Counted from the stretch's first letter, positions 1-7,227 are shown. The stretch: 9,879 nucleotides of DNA from an uncultured Clostridia bacterium (GCA_937873555.1 CALMWN010000431.1:1-9879); one strand, 5' to 3'. A program made the numbers and translations. Notes: generated by a model from the letters alone, not told the origin.

Positions 1-150
1 GATGAAAACTACAGACGCCGGTTGTCAATCTGCAGCAACTGCGGGAACCTGGACTTTGGGACTACCTGCCGGTATTGCGGCTACCTTGTGCAGGTGAAGG
101 CAAAGATTGACGATGAGAGTTGCCCGAATCCGGGAAATGCAAAATGGTAG
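1..150 (+). CDS. C-terminal part of a small zinc-ribbon protein (DUF6171-like), 5' end outside window
   Basis: The first reading frame is open from base 1 and ends at TAG 148-150, giving 49 residues of a protein whose start lies upstream. The fragment has two CxxC knuckles, C11/C14 (CSNC) and C23/C26 (CRYC), a fifth cysteine at C41 (SCPN), and ends in KW. The order C-x2-C, CRxCG, hydrophobic-KAK, CP, terminal KW is the pattern I associate with DUF6171, small clostridial proteins of unknown function that often sit near phage or accessory genes. Four cysteines would plausibly bind one zinc ion. No enzymatic role can be read from it. The family name comes from memory of the motif and was not searched. 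It is probably unrelated to the hexuronate genes further right. Confidence 0.7.
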   Translation, partial: DENYRRRLSICSNCGNLDFGTTCRYCGYLVQVKAKIDDESCPNPGNAKW

Positions 151-167
151 GAATATTAATATCAATT

Positions 168-188
168 AACCCCCGATAGGTGGTTTTT
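168..188 (+). terminator. Possible intrinsic terminator after the zinc-ribbon gene
   Basis: AACCCCC (168-174) can pair with GGTGGTT (179-185) across a GATA loop, with one internal C/T mismatch. The run of T at 184-188 overlaps the end of the stem. It lies 18 bases after the stop of the upstream gene and before the ribosome binding site of the next one. The stem is short and imperfect, so this is only a reasonable candidate. Confidence 0.4.
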
Positions 189-225
189 ATGCTGTGTGAG
201 GCAATTCCTCCGGCACATTGGGGGT

Positions 226-232
226 AAGGAGG
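226..232 (+). promoter_or_regulatory. Ribosome binding site that fixes the start of the 727-residue protein
   Basis: AAGGAGG at 226-232 is a near-perfect Shine-Dalgarno sequence, six bases before ATG 239. A TTG codon at 218 is in frame but lies upstream of this site and would place the ribosome binding site inside the coding region, so 239 is the better start. CCTCC at 207-211 is complementary to GGAGG at 228-232 and could pair with it. I see no convincing promoter in 151-225. Confidence 0.85.
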
Positions 233-238
233 CCAAAA

Positions 239-2422
239 ATGAGTAATAACTTCAGGGCACCTGCCGTGCCATTGGTAACGGTAGATCCGTACTTTAGCGT
301 CTGGTCGGGGGCTGACAACCTCTACGACGATTATACCAGGCACTGGACAGGGAAGGTCAACGCCATGACCGGATTATGCCTGATAGATGGCGTCGCATGG
401 AGGTTTGCAGGCAAAACCGGGCTGGTGAAGGAGGCTCATTATCACTTCACAAGGAATGAACCCCAGGGAATGGAGCAGAAAAGCGTCAGGATAATGCCGC
501 TTTCAAGTACATATACTTTTGAGGCGGGAGGGATATGCCTTGAAGTGGATTTTACATCCCCATTGCTGCTGGACGATCTGGATTTGCTTTCCCGTCCGGT
601 TTCATACATTTCCTTAAGTGTCTGTTCAATAGACGGCAGGGATCATGAGGTCAGGGTATATTTCGATGTCACTGGAGAATGGTGTGTGGATACACCGGAA
701 CATACGGACCAGAAGGTTGTGTGGGGCAGAAAAAATACAGCCTGCTATGAGGCACTGTACATGGGGACGTGGAGACAGAATATACTGGGCAAATGCGGGG
801 ATGATTTGAGAATTGACTGGGGGTATTTCCATCTGGTACTGCCCCATTCTGCAAATGAAGCCGCCAGGGCAGCAAGCTGTGATAGTTTCGGCAGTGAATA
901 CTGCGGATCGGATAAAAAAAGCTGTATTAACAGCTTCAGAATGAGGGAGTCATTTATAGGGAACAGGCCCATGGAGTTCAAGGATGACACAAGAATGCCA
1001 AGGGATGTATATGATGACATGCCGGTAATGGCGTCTGTCATGGATTTCGGAAGCGTAGGGGGAAAACCTGTCAGGGATTTTATAATGCTGGCTTATGACG
1101 ATGTTGTTTCGATAGAATATTACAAGGAATACCTTCCCGGTTACTGGAGAAGAAACGGGGCTGACTTTGATGAAATGCTTAAGAAAGCGTCAGAGGAATA
1201 TGAGACAATAATCAGGAAGTGCAGTGACCGCAATAAAAAGCTTTATTCAGAATGGACAGCTTCCGGCGGGGAAAAATATGCAGATATACTGTCACTTGCA
1301 TACAGGCAGGCAATAGCGGCTCATAAGCTGGTGGCAGACAGGGACGGGAAGCTGTTGTTCATCTCAAAGGAGTGCTTCAGCAACGGATGTGCTGCCACTG
1401 TAGATGTGACTTATCCTTCCATGCCGATGTTCATTCTATATAACCCTGAGCTGGTAAAAGGCATGTTAAGGCCCATATTCAAGTATGTGAACAGCGGATG
1501 CTGGCCCTTTGATTTTGCGCCTCACGACGCGGGCCGCTACCCGATGGTCAACGGTCAGGTCTACCGGCTGGAAAGAGAATGGAAGGAAGATGGAGGAGCA
1601 AATAATAAAAGCTATTATAAGGCGGGATATAAATATTACGGTATAAATATGGAGGAAAGCATCAGGGAGCAGATGCCCGTGGAGGAGTGCGGCAATATGC
1701 TGATAGCGGTTGCAGCTGTTTGCCAGGCGGAAGGTGACGCCGGTTTCGCAGTTGAAAACTGGGGGCATCTCACAAAATGGGCCGGATACCTTGCAGATAA
1801 TGGGTTTGATCCGTGGAAGCAATTGTGTACGGATGATTTTACAGAGAAACTGGATCATAACACCAACCTTTCATTGAAGGCAATTATGGGGATAGGCGCA
1901 TATTCCATCCTGTGCGGGATGAAAGGGGATTATGGAAAGAGGGATGAATACCTGGAGGTAGCCGGGAAAATGGCCGCGAAATGGGAGGGCATGGCAAGGG
2001 AGGACGATCATTACAAGCTTACCTTTGTTGATAAAGACACCTGGAGCCTCAAATACAACATGATATGGGACGACATATTCGGGTTGAACCTGTTCCCGGA
2101 TGAGGTAAAGCAAAGAGAGACAGATTGGTATATAAAAAAGAAAAACAAATACGGTACGCCCCTGGACAACAGGGACTATTCAACCAAGTCCGACTGGCTG
2201 TTATGGGCTGCTGCTCTGGCACGGAAGGAAGAGGATTTTGCGAAGCTGATGGAACCTCTATGGGATTTCCTGAACGAATCCCCAAGCAGGGTACCCTTTA
2301 CAGACAGGTATGGCACAACAGACAGGCTGGAACGTTCCATGCATCACAGGTCGGTTGTGGGGGGAGTTTTCATAAAGCTGCTGAAGGACAGGCGAAAGAA
2401 TGAAAGGTTACCGCAAGTATAA
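239..2422 (+). CDS. Glutaminase A-like family protein (DUF4964/DUF5127/DUF4965/DUF1793), cytoplasmic
   Basis: This 727-residue protein starts at ATG 239 behind AAGGAGG. The N-terminus (VPLVTVDPYFSVWS) is typical of DUF4964, followed by a beta-rich DUF5127-like half. The C-terminal half matches DUF4965/DUF1793, a predicted alpha-helical toroid, with NGCAATVDVTYPSMP from residue 382, HNTNL at 540-544, LKYNMIWDDIFGLNLFP around 605-620, PLDNR..TKSDW ending near 653, and HRSVVGGVFIKLL close to the end. The family takes its name from fungal glutaminase GtaA, but the activity of bacterial members is not settled and the fold resembles glycoside hydrolases, so the substrate should be left open. There is no signal peptide or membrane segment, unlike many secreted relatives, so it probably acts inside the cell. 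It sits alone on its strand, with a nitroreductase remnant directly after it. A link to the hexuronate genes is possible only by proximity. Confidence 0.88.
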   Translation: MSNNFRAPAVPLVTVDPYFSVWSGADNLYDDYTRHWTGKVNAMTGLCLIDGVAWRFAGKTGLVKEAHYHFTRNEPQGMEQKSVRIMPLSSTYTFEAGGICLEVDFTSPLLLDDLDLLSRPVSYISLSVCSIDGRDHEVRVYFDVTGEWCVDTPEHTDQKVVWGRKNTACYEALYMGTWRQNILGKCGDDLRIDWGYFHLVLPHSANEAARAASCDSFGSEYCGSDKKSCINSFRMRESFIGNRPMEFKDDTRMPRDVYDDMPVMASVMDFGSVGGKPVRDFIMLAYDDVVSIEYYKEYLPGYWRRNGADFDEMLKKASEEYETIIRKCSDRNKKLYSEWTASGGEKYADILSLAYRQAIAAHKLVADRDGKLLFISKECFSNGCAATVDVTYPSMPMFILYNPELVKGMLRPIFKYVNSGCWPFDFAPHDAGRYPMVNGQVYRLEREWKEDGGANNKSYYKAGYKYYGINMEESIREQMPVEECGNMLIAVAAVCQAEGDAGFAVENWGHLTKWAGYLADNGFDPWKQLCTDDFTEKLDHNTNLSLKAIMGIGAYSILCGMKGDYGKRDEYLEVAGKMAAKWEGMAREDDHYKLTFVDKDTWSLKYNMIWDDIFGLNLFPDEVKQRETDWYIKKKNKYGTPLDNRDYSTKSDWLLWAAALARKEEDFAKLMEPLWDFLNESPSRVPFTDRYGTTDRLERSMHHRSVVGGVFIKLLKDRRKNERLPQV

Positions 2423-2438
2423 TCTGATAAGCCATTAG

Positions 2439-2684
2439 CTCGAAAGTATCCCCTGGAGCGTAGTCAGAGAAAATGACAGTTATCATTTCTATATTCACAG
2501 GAACAAGGGGTATGGAACGGCTCTGGGGTATGATATACAGCGTATAGACATGGGGATTGGCATGTGCCACTTTGAGCTGACTGCAAGGGAGGCTGGGCTT
2601 GATGGTGAATGGAAAATACTAAAGCCAGATGCAGGGGGACTTCCTCAGGATACGGAATACATTATAACCTGGTCAGGCAGGTGA
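2439..2684 (+). pseudogene. C-terminal remnant of a TM1586-type nitroreductase gene
   Basis: An 81-codon stretch is open from just after an in-frame TAG (2436-2438) to TGA 2682-2684. It reads like the C-terminal third of the putative TM1586-type nitroreductases (PF14512, flavin-dependent). Recognisable parts are PWSVV (usually PWR-V-V after an N/KQ pair), YHFYIHRNKGYG, YDIQRIDMGIGMCHFEL, TAREAGLDGEW, and DTEYIITWSG at the end. These conserved blocks are in one frame without internal stops. The N-terminal part carrying much of the FMN site is missing, and there is no in-frame ATG with a ribosome binding site; the first in-frame ATG (2550) is in the middle of a conserved block. The remnant begins 16 bases after the stop of the preceding gene, suggesting that a deletion removed the 5' part. 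Assignment is from motif memory. Confidence 0.72.
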
Positions 2685-2690
2685 AAAGGA

Positions 2691-2717
2691 AAGGCTCTGA
2701 AATATCTTCAGAGCCTT
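2691..2717 (-). terminator. Intrinsic terminator of the lacI-uxaB-uxaA arm, possibly bidirectional
   Basis: AAGGCTCTGA (2691-2700) and TCAGAGCCTT (2708-2717) form a perfect 10-bp inverted repeat with a 7-base loop. Read on the minus strand it begins 16 bases after the uxaA stop and is followed by a T-rich tail (TCCTTTTC), which fits a rho-independent terminator of the leftward operon. On the plus strand it follows the nitroreductase remnant by only 6 bases but lacks a clean T run. It lies between converging transcription units, so it may serve both. Confidence 0.75.
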
Positions 2718-2733
2718 AAAATATGGTTAATTT

Positions 2734-4227
2734 CTACAATATGACTCCATCCTTGAAAATGGATATTTCCCTGTAGCCGTTAAGCTCATTTTTGGTCCTG
2801 ACTTCGCCAGAAGCTACTTTCAGCACGTATCTGAAGAAGTCCATGGATACGCCGGACATATCTCCGCCTTCGAGCAGCTGGCCTGCGTTATAGTCCATCC
2901 AGTTGTTTTTCCTGTTGTAAAGCTCAGTATTTGTAGCCACCTTTACTGTTGGAACAGGCGCTCCCACAGGAGTACCCCTGCCCGTAGTAAAAAGTATGAT
3001 ATGTGCTCCTGCGGCAGTCAATGCCGTAGCAGCAATAATGTCGTTACCGGGGCCTTTCAGAAGGTTCAGGCCGGGAATTGAAACCTTGTTCCCGTAATCA
3101 AGAACGTCGACTACATTTCCGCTGCCGCCTTTCTGGGTACAGCCGAGAGATTTCTCTTCCAGTGTGGAGATGCCGCCCTTTTTATTACCCGGTGAAGGAT
3201 TTTCATAAACCACCTGGTTATGCCTGATGTAGTATTCCTTGAAATCGTTTATCAGGTTCACTGCCTTGTTAAAAACATCATTATCAATACAACGGTTCAT
3301 TAATATTGTTTCGGCTCCGAACATTTCAGGCACTTCGGTCAAGACCGTGGTACCGCCGTGTCTGATAAGCAGATCGGAGAACACACCCACCAGCGGATTT
3401 CCCGTTATTCCGGAGAAGGCATCGGAACCTCCGCATTTGAGTCCGACAACCAGCTTTGATGCGGGACATTTCTGCCTTTTGAAGGATTTTGCGTAATCAG
3501 CCAGCTCACCTATGTGCTTGAGACCTTCCTCAATTTCATCGTCTACCTCCTGGGTCGAAAGGAATCTGACCCTCCGGCCGTCATATTCACCGAGAATTTT
3601 TTTGAATTCAGGTATGTTGTTGTTTTCACAGCCCAAACCAAGCACAAGGACTCCGGCAGCATTGGGGTGCTTTACCAGTCCCGCCAGTATCTTTTGAGTC
3701 GTCAGGTGGTCGTCACCCAACTGCGAGCAGCCGAAAGGATGAGTAAAGGCAAATACGCCGTCAGTCTCTCCGGCATATTTGATATTTGCTTCCTTTGCCA
3801 GGATCTCTGCTGTTTTATTAACGCAGCCCACTGTGTTGATTATCCAGATTTCGTTTCTGATTCCCACACTGCCGTCTTCACGGACATATCCCATGAATTC
3901 CGCATCCATACCGGTGCCCATGGAGCTTAAGCCCGGCTCATAGGTGTATTCCAGCAGACCCTGGAGATTGGTTTTAATGTTGTGTGTATGGATATACTCG
4001 CCTGCGGCTATGTTTTTTGTCGCATGGCCGATAGGGAAGCCGTACTTGATAATGTTCCCGCCTTCAGGGATGTCCTTGAAAGCTATTTTGTGGCCTTTGT
4101 CTATATCCTCGCCGGCAATAACGGTGAAGCCTCCAAGATTGACTGTTTCACCACGCTTCAAGTCAGTCAGGGCAACAGCTACATTATCATTATCATTGAT
4201 TTTTATAACCTTATCATTCTTAAACAT
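2734..4227 (-). CDS. uxaA: Altronate dehydratase UxaA (SAF domain plus catalytic domain)
   Basis: This 497-residue cytoplasmic enzyme would dehydrate D-altronate to 2-keto-3-deoxy-D-gluconate, the last step of the galacturonate branch before KdgK. Residues 1-90 form the SAF domain (KRGETVNLGG, GHKIAFKDIPEG, IHTHNI with H80/H82). The UxaA/GarD catalytic part begins about residue 113 with GYVREDGSVGIRNEIWIINTVGCVN, where R124 lies in the conserved GIRN motif. Other family hallmarks are HPFGCSQLGDD at 163-173, LGLGCENN with C200, LKCGGSDAFSGITGNP from 263, C363 in SLGCTQKGGSG, and TTGRGTPVGAPVPTVK from 414. The length is typical of the fused single-chain form. Start ATG 4225-4227 (minus) follows a GAGGG element. 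It lies 57 bases after uxaB on the same strand, so co-transcription is likely. The related galactarate dehydratase GarD is the main alternative, but the uxaB neighbour favours altronate. Confidence 0.95.
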   Translation of the reverse strand: MFKNDKVIKINDNDNVAVALTDLKRGETVNLGGFTVIAGEDIDKGHKIAFKDIPEGGNIIKYGFPIGHATKNIAAGEYIHTHNIKTNLQGLLEYTYEPGLSSMGTGMDAEFMGYVREDGSVGIRNEIWIINTVGCVNKTAEILAKEANIKYAGETDGVFAFTHPFGCSQLGDDHLTTQKILAGLVKHPNAAGVLVLGLGCENNNIPEFKKILGEYDGRRVRFLSTQEVDDEIEEGLKHIGELADYAKSFKRQKCPASKLVVGLKCGGSDAFSGITGNPLVGVFSDLLIRHGGTTVLTEVPEMFGAETILMNRCIDNDVFNKAVNLINDFKEYYIRHNQVVYENPSPGNKKGGISTLEEKSLGCTQKGGSGNVVDVLDYGNKVSIPGLNLLKGPGNDIIAATALTAAGAHIILFTTGRGTPVGAPVPTVKVATNTELYNRKNNWMDYNAGQLLEGGDMSGVSMDFFRYVLKVASGEVRTKNELNGYREISIFKDGVIL

Positions 4228-4235
4228 GGAAATTC

Positions 4236-4275
4236 CCTCGTCAATTATATTGATTCCTCATTAATTATATCAATT
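4236..4275. repeat. Two imperfect 20-bp tandem units in the uxaB-uxaA gap
   Basis: Positions 4236-4255 and 4256-4275 match at 16 of 20 bases with no gap; the shared parts are CCTC and AATTATAT followed by ATT. On the minus strand each unit carries a GAGG close to its 3' end. The unit nearer uxaA supplies its ribosome binding site, and the other would place a second GAGG about 20 bases further upstream. The DNA is AT-rich, which raises the chance of coincidental similarity. Confidence 0.45.
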
Positions 4276-4284
4276 TTCGGCAAA

Positions 4285-5805
4285 TTATAATAATTCCCTC
4301 ACAGCTTCTGCAGCACCGTTGGTAAGTATGCTGTAAAGGTTGTCTGTCACAGCGGCTGTAAAGCCATTTAACTCATTCAAATCCGAACCCCACCATCCGG
4401 TGTTTGCGAGGACAGCCTTCACCAGTTTTCCGGCAGATTCTTTACTGCCGTCGAATTCAGACCACAGTGCACCGAATGCTTCAAGAATGGACATATCATC
4501 ACTGATCTTGTATTCATTACCCGGTCTGTTGCCTATCAAAGCAGTCTCCCTGATTTCCGTACCCCTGTAAAAAGCGATCAGAGCAGCCAGGGAGAAGGTA
4601 AGCACCTTTGGAAGCCGGCCCTTTCTTTCTATATAATCCTTTATTGAAGGCAATATCCTTGATTTGAATTTGGATACTGAATTTAAGGCTATACTCAAAA
4701 GATAGTGCTTGATAAAAGGATTGGCAAACCTTTCGAACACTGCTGATGAGAAATCTTCCAATTCTTTGGCAGGCAGATCGATCGTCGGGATGATTTCTTC
4801 AAAAAGCCCCTTCTTCATATAGTTGTTGATCAGAGTGTCATCCATGCATTCCTTGACGGTATCCTTTCCGGCAAGGTATGCGGCAAGAACGGTCATTGTA
4901 TGTGCGCCGTTCAGTATTCTCACTTTTCTTGTCCTGTACGGAGTCATGTCACTGGTCCACACAACATTCAACCCTGCCTTTGTAAAAGGAAGTTCCTTTT
5001 CAAGCTTTTTGTCGCCTTCGATCACCCAGAGGTGGAACGGTTCTGCAGTATTCAGCAGGTTGTCGGTGTATCCCAGCTCTTCGGTAAGCTTACTGATTTC
5101 ATCACGCGGATAGCCGGTAACAATCCTGTCAACAAGGGTATTCAGGAAGTAATTCGAGTTTTCCAGCCATGTGATGAAATCCTCACCGAGATTCCATTCG
5201 CCGGCAAGCCTGAACACAACCTTTTTCAAGTTGTCCCCGTTCCTGTCTATCAATTCGCACGGGACAATGATCAAGCCCTTCGAAGCATCACCGTTGAAAG
5301 CCTTGAATCTTTTATGCAGAAGGACCGTCAGTTTGCCGGGGAAGGAGGCCGGGGGCGCGTCATCATATTTTTCTCCTGGATTGTATGCAATACCGGCTTC
5401 GGTGGTATTTGATATTATAACTCTCAGATCCGCATTTTCAGCACATTTCAAATACTCGTCAAAATCCCTGTAAGGATTGATCCCTCTTCCGACGGAAGAT
5501 ATTATTTCCTTGTCGACAACCACATCACCATTTTTAAGACCCCTGAGCAAAAGCGTATAAAGCCCGTCCTGATCATTCAACATATCAACAAGACCATGCT
5601 CTATCGGCTGGACGACAACGACTTCACCATTGAACAAGCCATCGGTGTTCAGCTTGTTGAACATCCAGTTTACAAACCCTCTCAGGAAATTACCTTCTCC
5701 AAATTGCAATACCTTTTCCGGCCTTTTTGTTTTCGGAGTAACCCTTATGCTGCTATCGAAGTGAAAGCTGTTGTCATTTAATAATTCACTGCTTAGTTTT
5801 ACCAT
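4285..5805 (-). CDS. uxaB: Tagaturonate reductase (altronate oxidoreductase) UxaB
   Basis: This 506-residue protein belongs to the polyol-specific long-chain (mannitol) dehydrogenase family and would reduce D-tagaturonate to D-altronate with NADH in the cytoplasm. The N-terminal Rossmann domain shows LQFGEGNFLRGF at 33-44 (dinucleotide-binding loop), VVQPIEHG near 64-71, and ISNTTEAGI at 131-139. The C-terminal domain carries the catalytic signature of the family: K294, N299 and H302 in KVRILNGAHT. It also has WVIEGDKKLEKELPF around 260-274, a UxaB-like block. It is slightly longer than E. coli UxaB (483). Start ATG 5803-5805 (minus) follows a purine-rich GAGGAGAGAGG. UxuB (fructuronate reductase, giving mannonate) is in the same superfamily, but the sequence style and the uxaA partner immediately downstream support UxaB. 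It is expected to be co-transcribed with the regulator upstream and uxaA downstream. Confidence 0.93.
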   Translation of the reverse strand: MVKLSSELLNDNSFHFDSSIRVTPKTKRPEKVLQFGEGNFLRGFVNWMFNKLNTDGLFNGEVVVVQPIEHGLVDMLNDQDGLYTLLLRGLKNGDVVVDKEIISSVGRGINPYRDFDEYLKCAENADLRVIISNTTEAGIAYNPGEKYDDAPPASFPGKLTVLLHKRFKAFNGDASKGLIIVPCELIDRNGDNLKKVVFRLAGEWNLGEDFITWLENSNYFLNTLVDRIVTGYPRDEISKLTEELGYTDNLLNTAEPFHLWVIEGDKKLEKELPFTKAGLNVVWTSDMTPYRTRKVRILNGAHTMTVLAAYLAGKDTVKECMDDTLINNYMKKGLFEEIIPTIDLPAKELEDFSSAVFERFANPFIKHYLLSIALNSVSKFKSRILPSIKDYIERKGRLPKVLTFSLAALIAFYRGTEIRETALIGNRPGNEYKISDDMSILEAFGALWSEFDGSKESAGKLVKAVLANTGWWGSDLNELNGFTAAVTDNLYSILTNGAAEAVRELL

Positions 5806-5863
5806 TTTTCCTCTCTCCTCGTCATATAAATATAAACTTTGTTAAATTTTTAATTATTGTTTT

Positions 5864-5898
5864 TATGAAAATATATATATAATTTAATTATTTTCATA
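5864..5898. repeat. AT-rich inverted repeat in the lacI-uxaB gap
   Basis: TATGAAAATA (5864-5873) and TATTTTCATA (5889-5898) are exact reverse complements separated by 15 bases of alternating A/T. The gap between the regulator stop and uxaB (5806-5941, 136 bases) is extremely AT-rich and otherwise holds no gene. The repeat could be a weak hairpin that reduces read-through, an internal promoter element, or an operator. I see no clean -35/-10 pair here. Confidence 0.4.
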
Positions 5899-5941
5899 CC
5901 GTATTAATCAATATACCATACACAGATTTGAAATTACCCGG

Positions 5942-6931
5942 TCAAGTGCTCTTCCTTATCACCAGTTCCGGTGTTATAACGGTTTTGGTAGACACATTCC
6001 TGCCCTCGAATATATCGTTCAATATCCTTACGGCTCCTATTCCCATGGTTTCCATCTTGCTGTCAACGGTAGTAAGTTCGGGGTCACAGCATTGGGATAT
6101 GATGGAGTTGTTAAAGCCTGTTACCGCGACGTCATCAGGTATGCGTACGCCCAGCTCCTTCAGCTTTTTCATAGCGCCTACGGCAGTGATATCTTCGCCG
6201 GATATTACTGCACCGAAAGCCTGGTTGGAGGCTGCTATCTGCTCAACTGCCCTGTATCCGCCCATAAGGCCTTTTTCCACCTTGATTATGGAATGCGGTT
6301 TCAACTCCAATCCGTTCTTTACAATTCCCAGCTTGAAGCCTTCGGACTTTGACTGACCGCTGTAAGTTTCTGCATCCTGGAGGTAGATGATATCCTTGTA
6401 ACCCTTTGAGCAGAGGTAATCCACGCATAATGTAATACCATAGCTGTCATCACATATTATCGAATACACGTTGCCTTCCTCAAAAAATCCGTTTACCATC
6501 ACCAGGGGCTTGCTAAGGGATAAATCAGCTATAAATTTGTCCAGCTTCCTGTCCCTGAAAACAGAACCGACGAGTATCAGGCCGTCTACTTTTTTTTCGG
6601 AAAGCATTTTGATGTATTTTATTTTCTCTTCAGTATCACCACCAGTATTTGAAAGTATAACGCTGTAACCGAGTTTGCTGAATTCCTGCTCGATGATATA
6701 GGCTACATTGGCATAATAGATATCCCTGATGTCTATTGTGATAACCCCCACAGTCTTCATGGATTTCACCACCAGCCCTCTTGCGATCGCATTAGGGGAG
6801 TAGTTGTATTTCCTTAAGACTTCATCCACCTTTTTCCTGGTATTTTCACTGACATGGGGACTGTTGTTCATCACCCTTGACACGGTTGCTATCGACACAC
6901 CTGCTTCGCGGGCTATATCATAAATATCCAT
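5942..6931 (-). CDS. LacI/CcpA-type transcriptional regulator of the hexuronate locus
   Basis: This 329-residue protein has the standard LacI-family plan. A helix-turn-helix occupies residues 2-22 (IYDIAREAGVSIATVSRVMN), followed by a hinge helix (SPNAIARGL, 45-53) with L53 in the place of the minor-groove leucine. A periplasmic-binding-protein-like effector domain runs from about 60 to the end (TVGVI, VDGLILVGS, GFNNSIISQCCDPELTTVD). The recognition helix VSIATVSRVMN is very close to that of CcpA (VSMATVSRVVN, from memory). Its gene faces uxaE-uxaC and precedes uxaB-uxaA, and operators sit at both divergent promoters, so a local, probably self-regulated hexuronate repressor is the best reading. 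The effector is unknown; a uronate or pathway intermediate is likely. A CcpA-like global role cannot be excluded. ATG 6929-6931 has only a weak GGATGA ribosome binding site. Confidence 0.93.
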   Translation of the reverse strand: MDIYDIAREAGVSIATVSRVMNNSPHVSENTRKKVDEVLRKYNYSPNAIARGLVVKSMKTVGVITIDIRDIYYANVAYIIEQEFSKLGYSVILSNTGGDTEEKIKYIKMLSEKKVDGLILVGSVFRDRKLDKFIADLSLSKPLVMVNGFFEEGNVYSIICDDSYGITLCVDYLCSKGYKDIIYLQDAETYSGQSKSEGFKLGIVKNGLELKPHSIIKVEKGLMGGYRAVEQIAASNQAFGAVISGEDITAVGAMKKLKELGVRIPDDVAVTGFNNSIISQCCDPELTTVDSKMETMGIGAVRILNDIFEGRNVSTKTVITPELVIRKST

Positions 6932-6960
6932 TTACATCATCCATTCTATTATGGTATGTA

Positions 6961-6972
6961 TGTTGACCAACA
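6961..6972. promoter_or_regulatory. Small palindromic element in the regulator leader
   Basis: TGTTG (6961-6965) and CAACA (6968-6972) are inverted copies around a 2-base centre. The element lies about 30 bases before the regulator's start codon, inside the transcribed leader. It could be an additional protein-binding site, but a 5-bp arm is short enough to occur by chance. Confidence 0.25.
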
Positions 6973-7064
6973 ATTTGCCAAAACCGGGCTAAAGTCCGCA
7001 TAACAATATAATTTTATACTCGCAGCACTTCCAACATAAGCAATGGAATAATGGAAACAATAGA

Positions 7065-7078
7065 TGTAAGCGCTTACA
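7065..7078. promoter_or_regulatory. Operator 1: TGTAAGCGCTTACA, at the regulator's transcription start
   Basis: This is a perfect 14-bp palindrome with a central CG step, the classic shape of LacI-family operators. It covers the expected start point of the leftward transcript (about 7077), so a bound repressor would block the promoter of lacI and, by read-through, uxaB-uxaA. It also matches the CcpA catabolite-response element consensus (TGWAARCGYTWNCW). Confidence 0.88.
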
Positions 7079-7083
7079 ATTAC

Positions 7084-7112
7084 ATTATAAAACTTTGTTA
7101 TATAATTGTCAA
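7084..7112 (-). promoter_or_regulatory. Consensus sigma-A promoter for lacI-uxaB-uxaA
   Basis: On the minus strand TTGACA (7112-7107) and TATAAT (7089-7084) are both perfect consensus hexamers with the ideal 17-base spacer (7090-7106). Transcription should start near 7077, inside operator 1. Such a strong unrepressed promoter makes sense if the repressor turns it down. Confidence 0.9.
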
Positions 7113-7184
7113 TCATTTTTATAAAAAAATATACAATCGGGCCAAAGCCTTGTAACATGGCATTTATATAAAGTATTTTTTTTG

Positions 7185-7213
7185 TTGAAAAAGAATGCCG
7201 ATTATAGTATAAT
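7185..7213 (+). promoter_or_regulatory. Sigma-A promoter for uxaE-uxaC
   Basis: TTGAAA (7185-7190) and TATAAT (7208-7213) are separated by 17 bases (7191-7207). This is a near-consensus sigma-A promoter with an expected start near 7220, leaving a leader of about 76 bases before the uxaE ATG. Operator 2 begins about 8 bases after the start point. Confidence 0.88.
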
Positions 7214-7227
7214 TATCTTGATAATGT

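Noticed and set aside
218..238. TTG start at 218 for the 727-residue protein
   Set aside because: It would place the strong AAGGAGG site inside the coding region and has no ribosome binding site of its own. The family N-terminus fits the ATG at 239.
2125..2403. Open frame on the plus strand inside the 3' part of the DUF4965-family gene
   Set aside because: It overlaps a well-conserved coding frame, its translation shows no family motif, and no ribosome binding site supports it.
3514..3930. Plus-strand open frame opposite uxaA (138 codons)
   Set aside because: It is antisense to a clearly conserved enzyme, has no recognisable domain, and looks like a reverse-strand shadow.
6991..7004. Short hairpin CGGGC-TAAA-GTCCG in the control region
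   Set aside because: It has only five pairs including one G-T wobble on the plus strand, which is not expected to be transcribed there. The minus-strand version has a mismatch.
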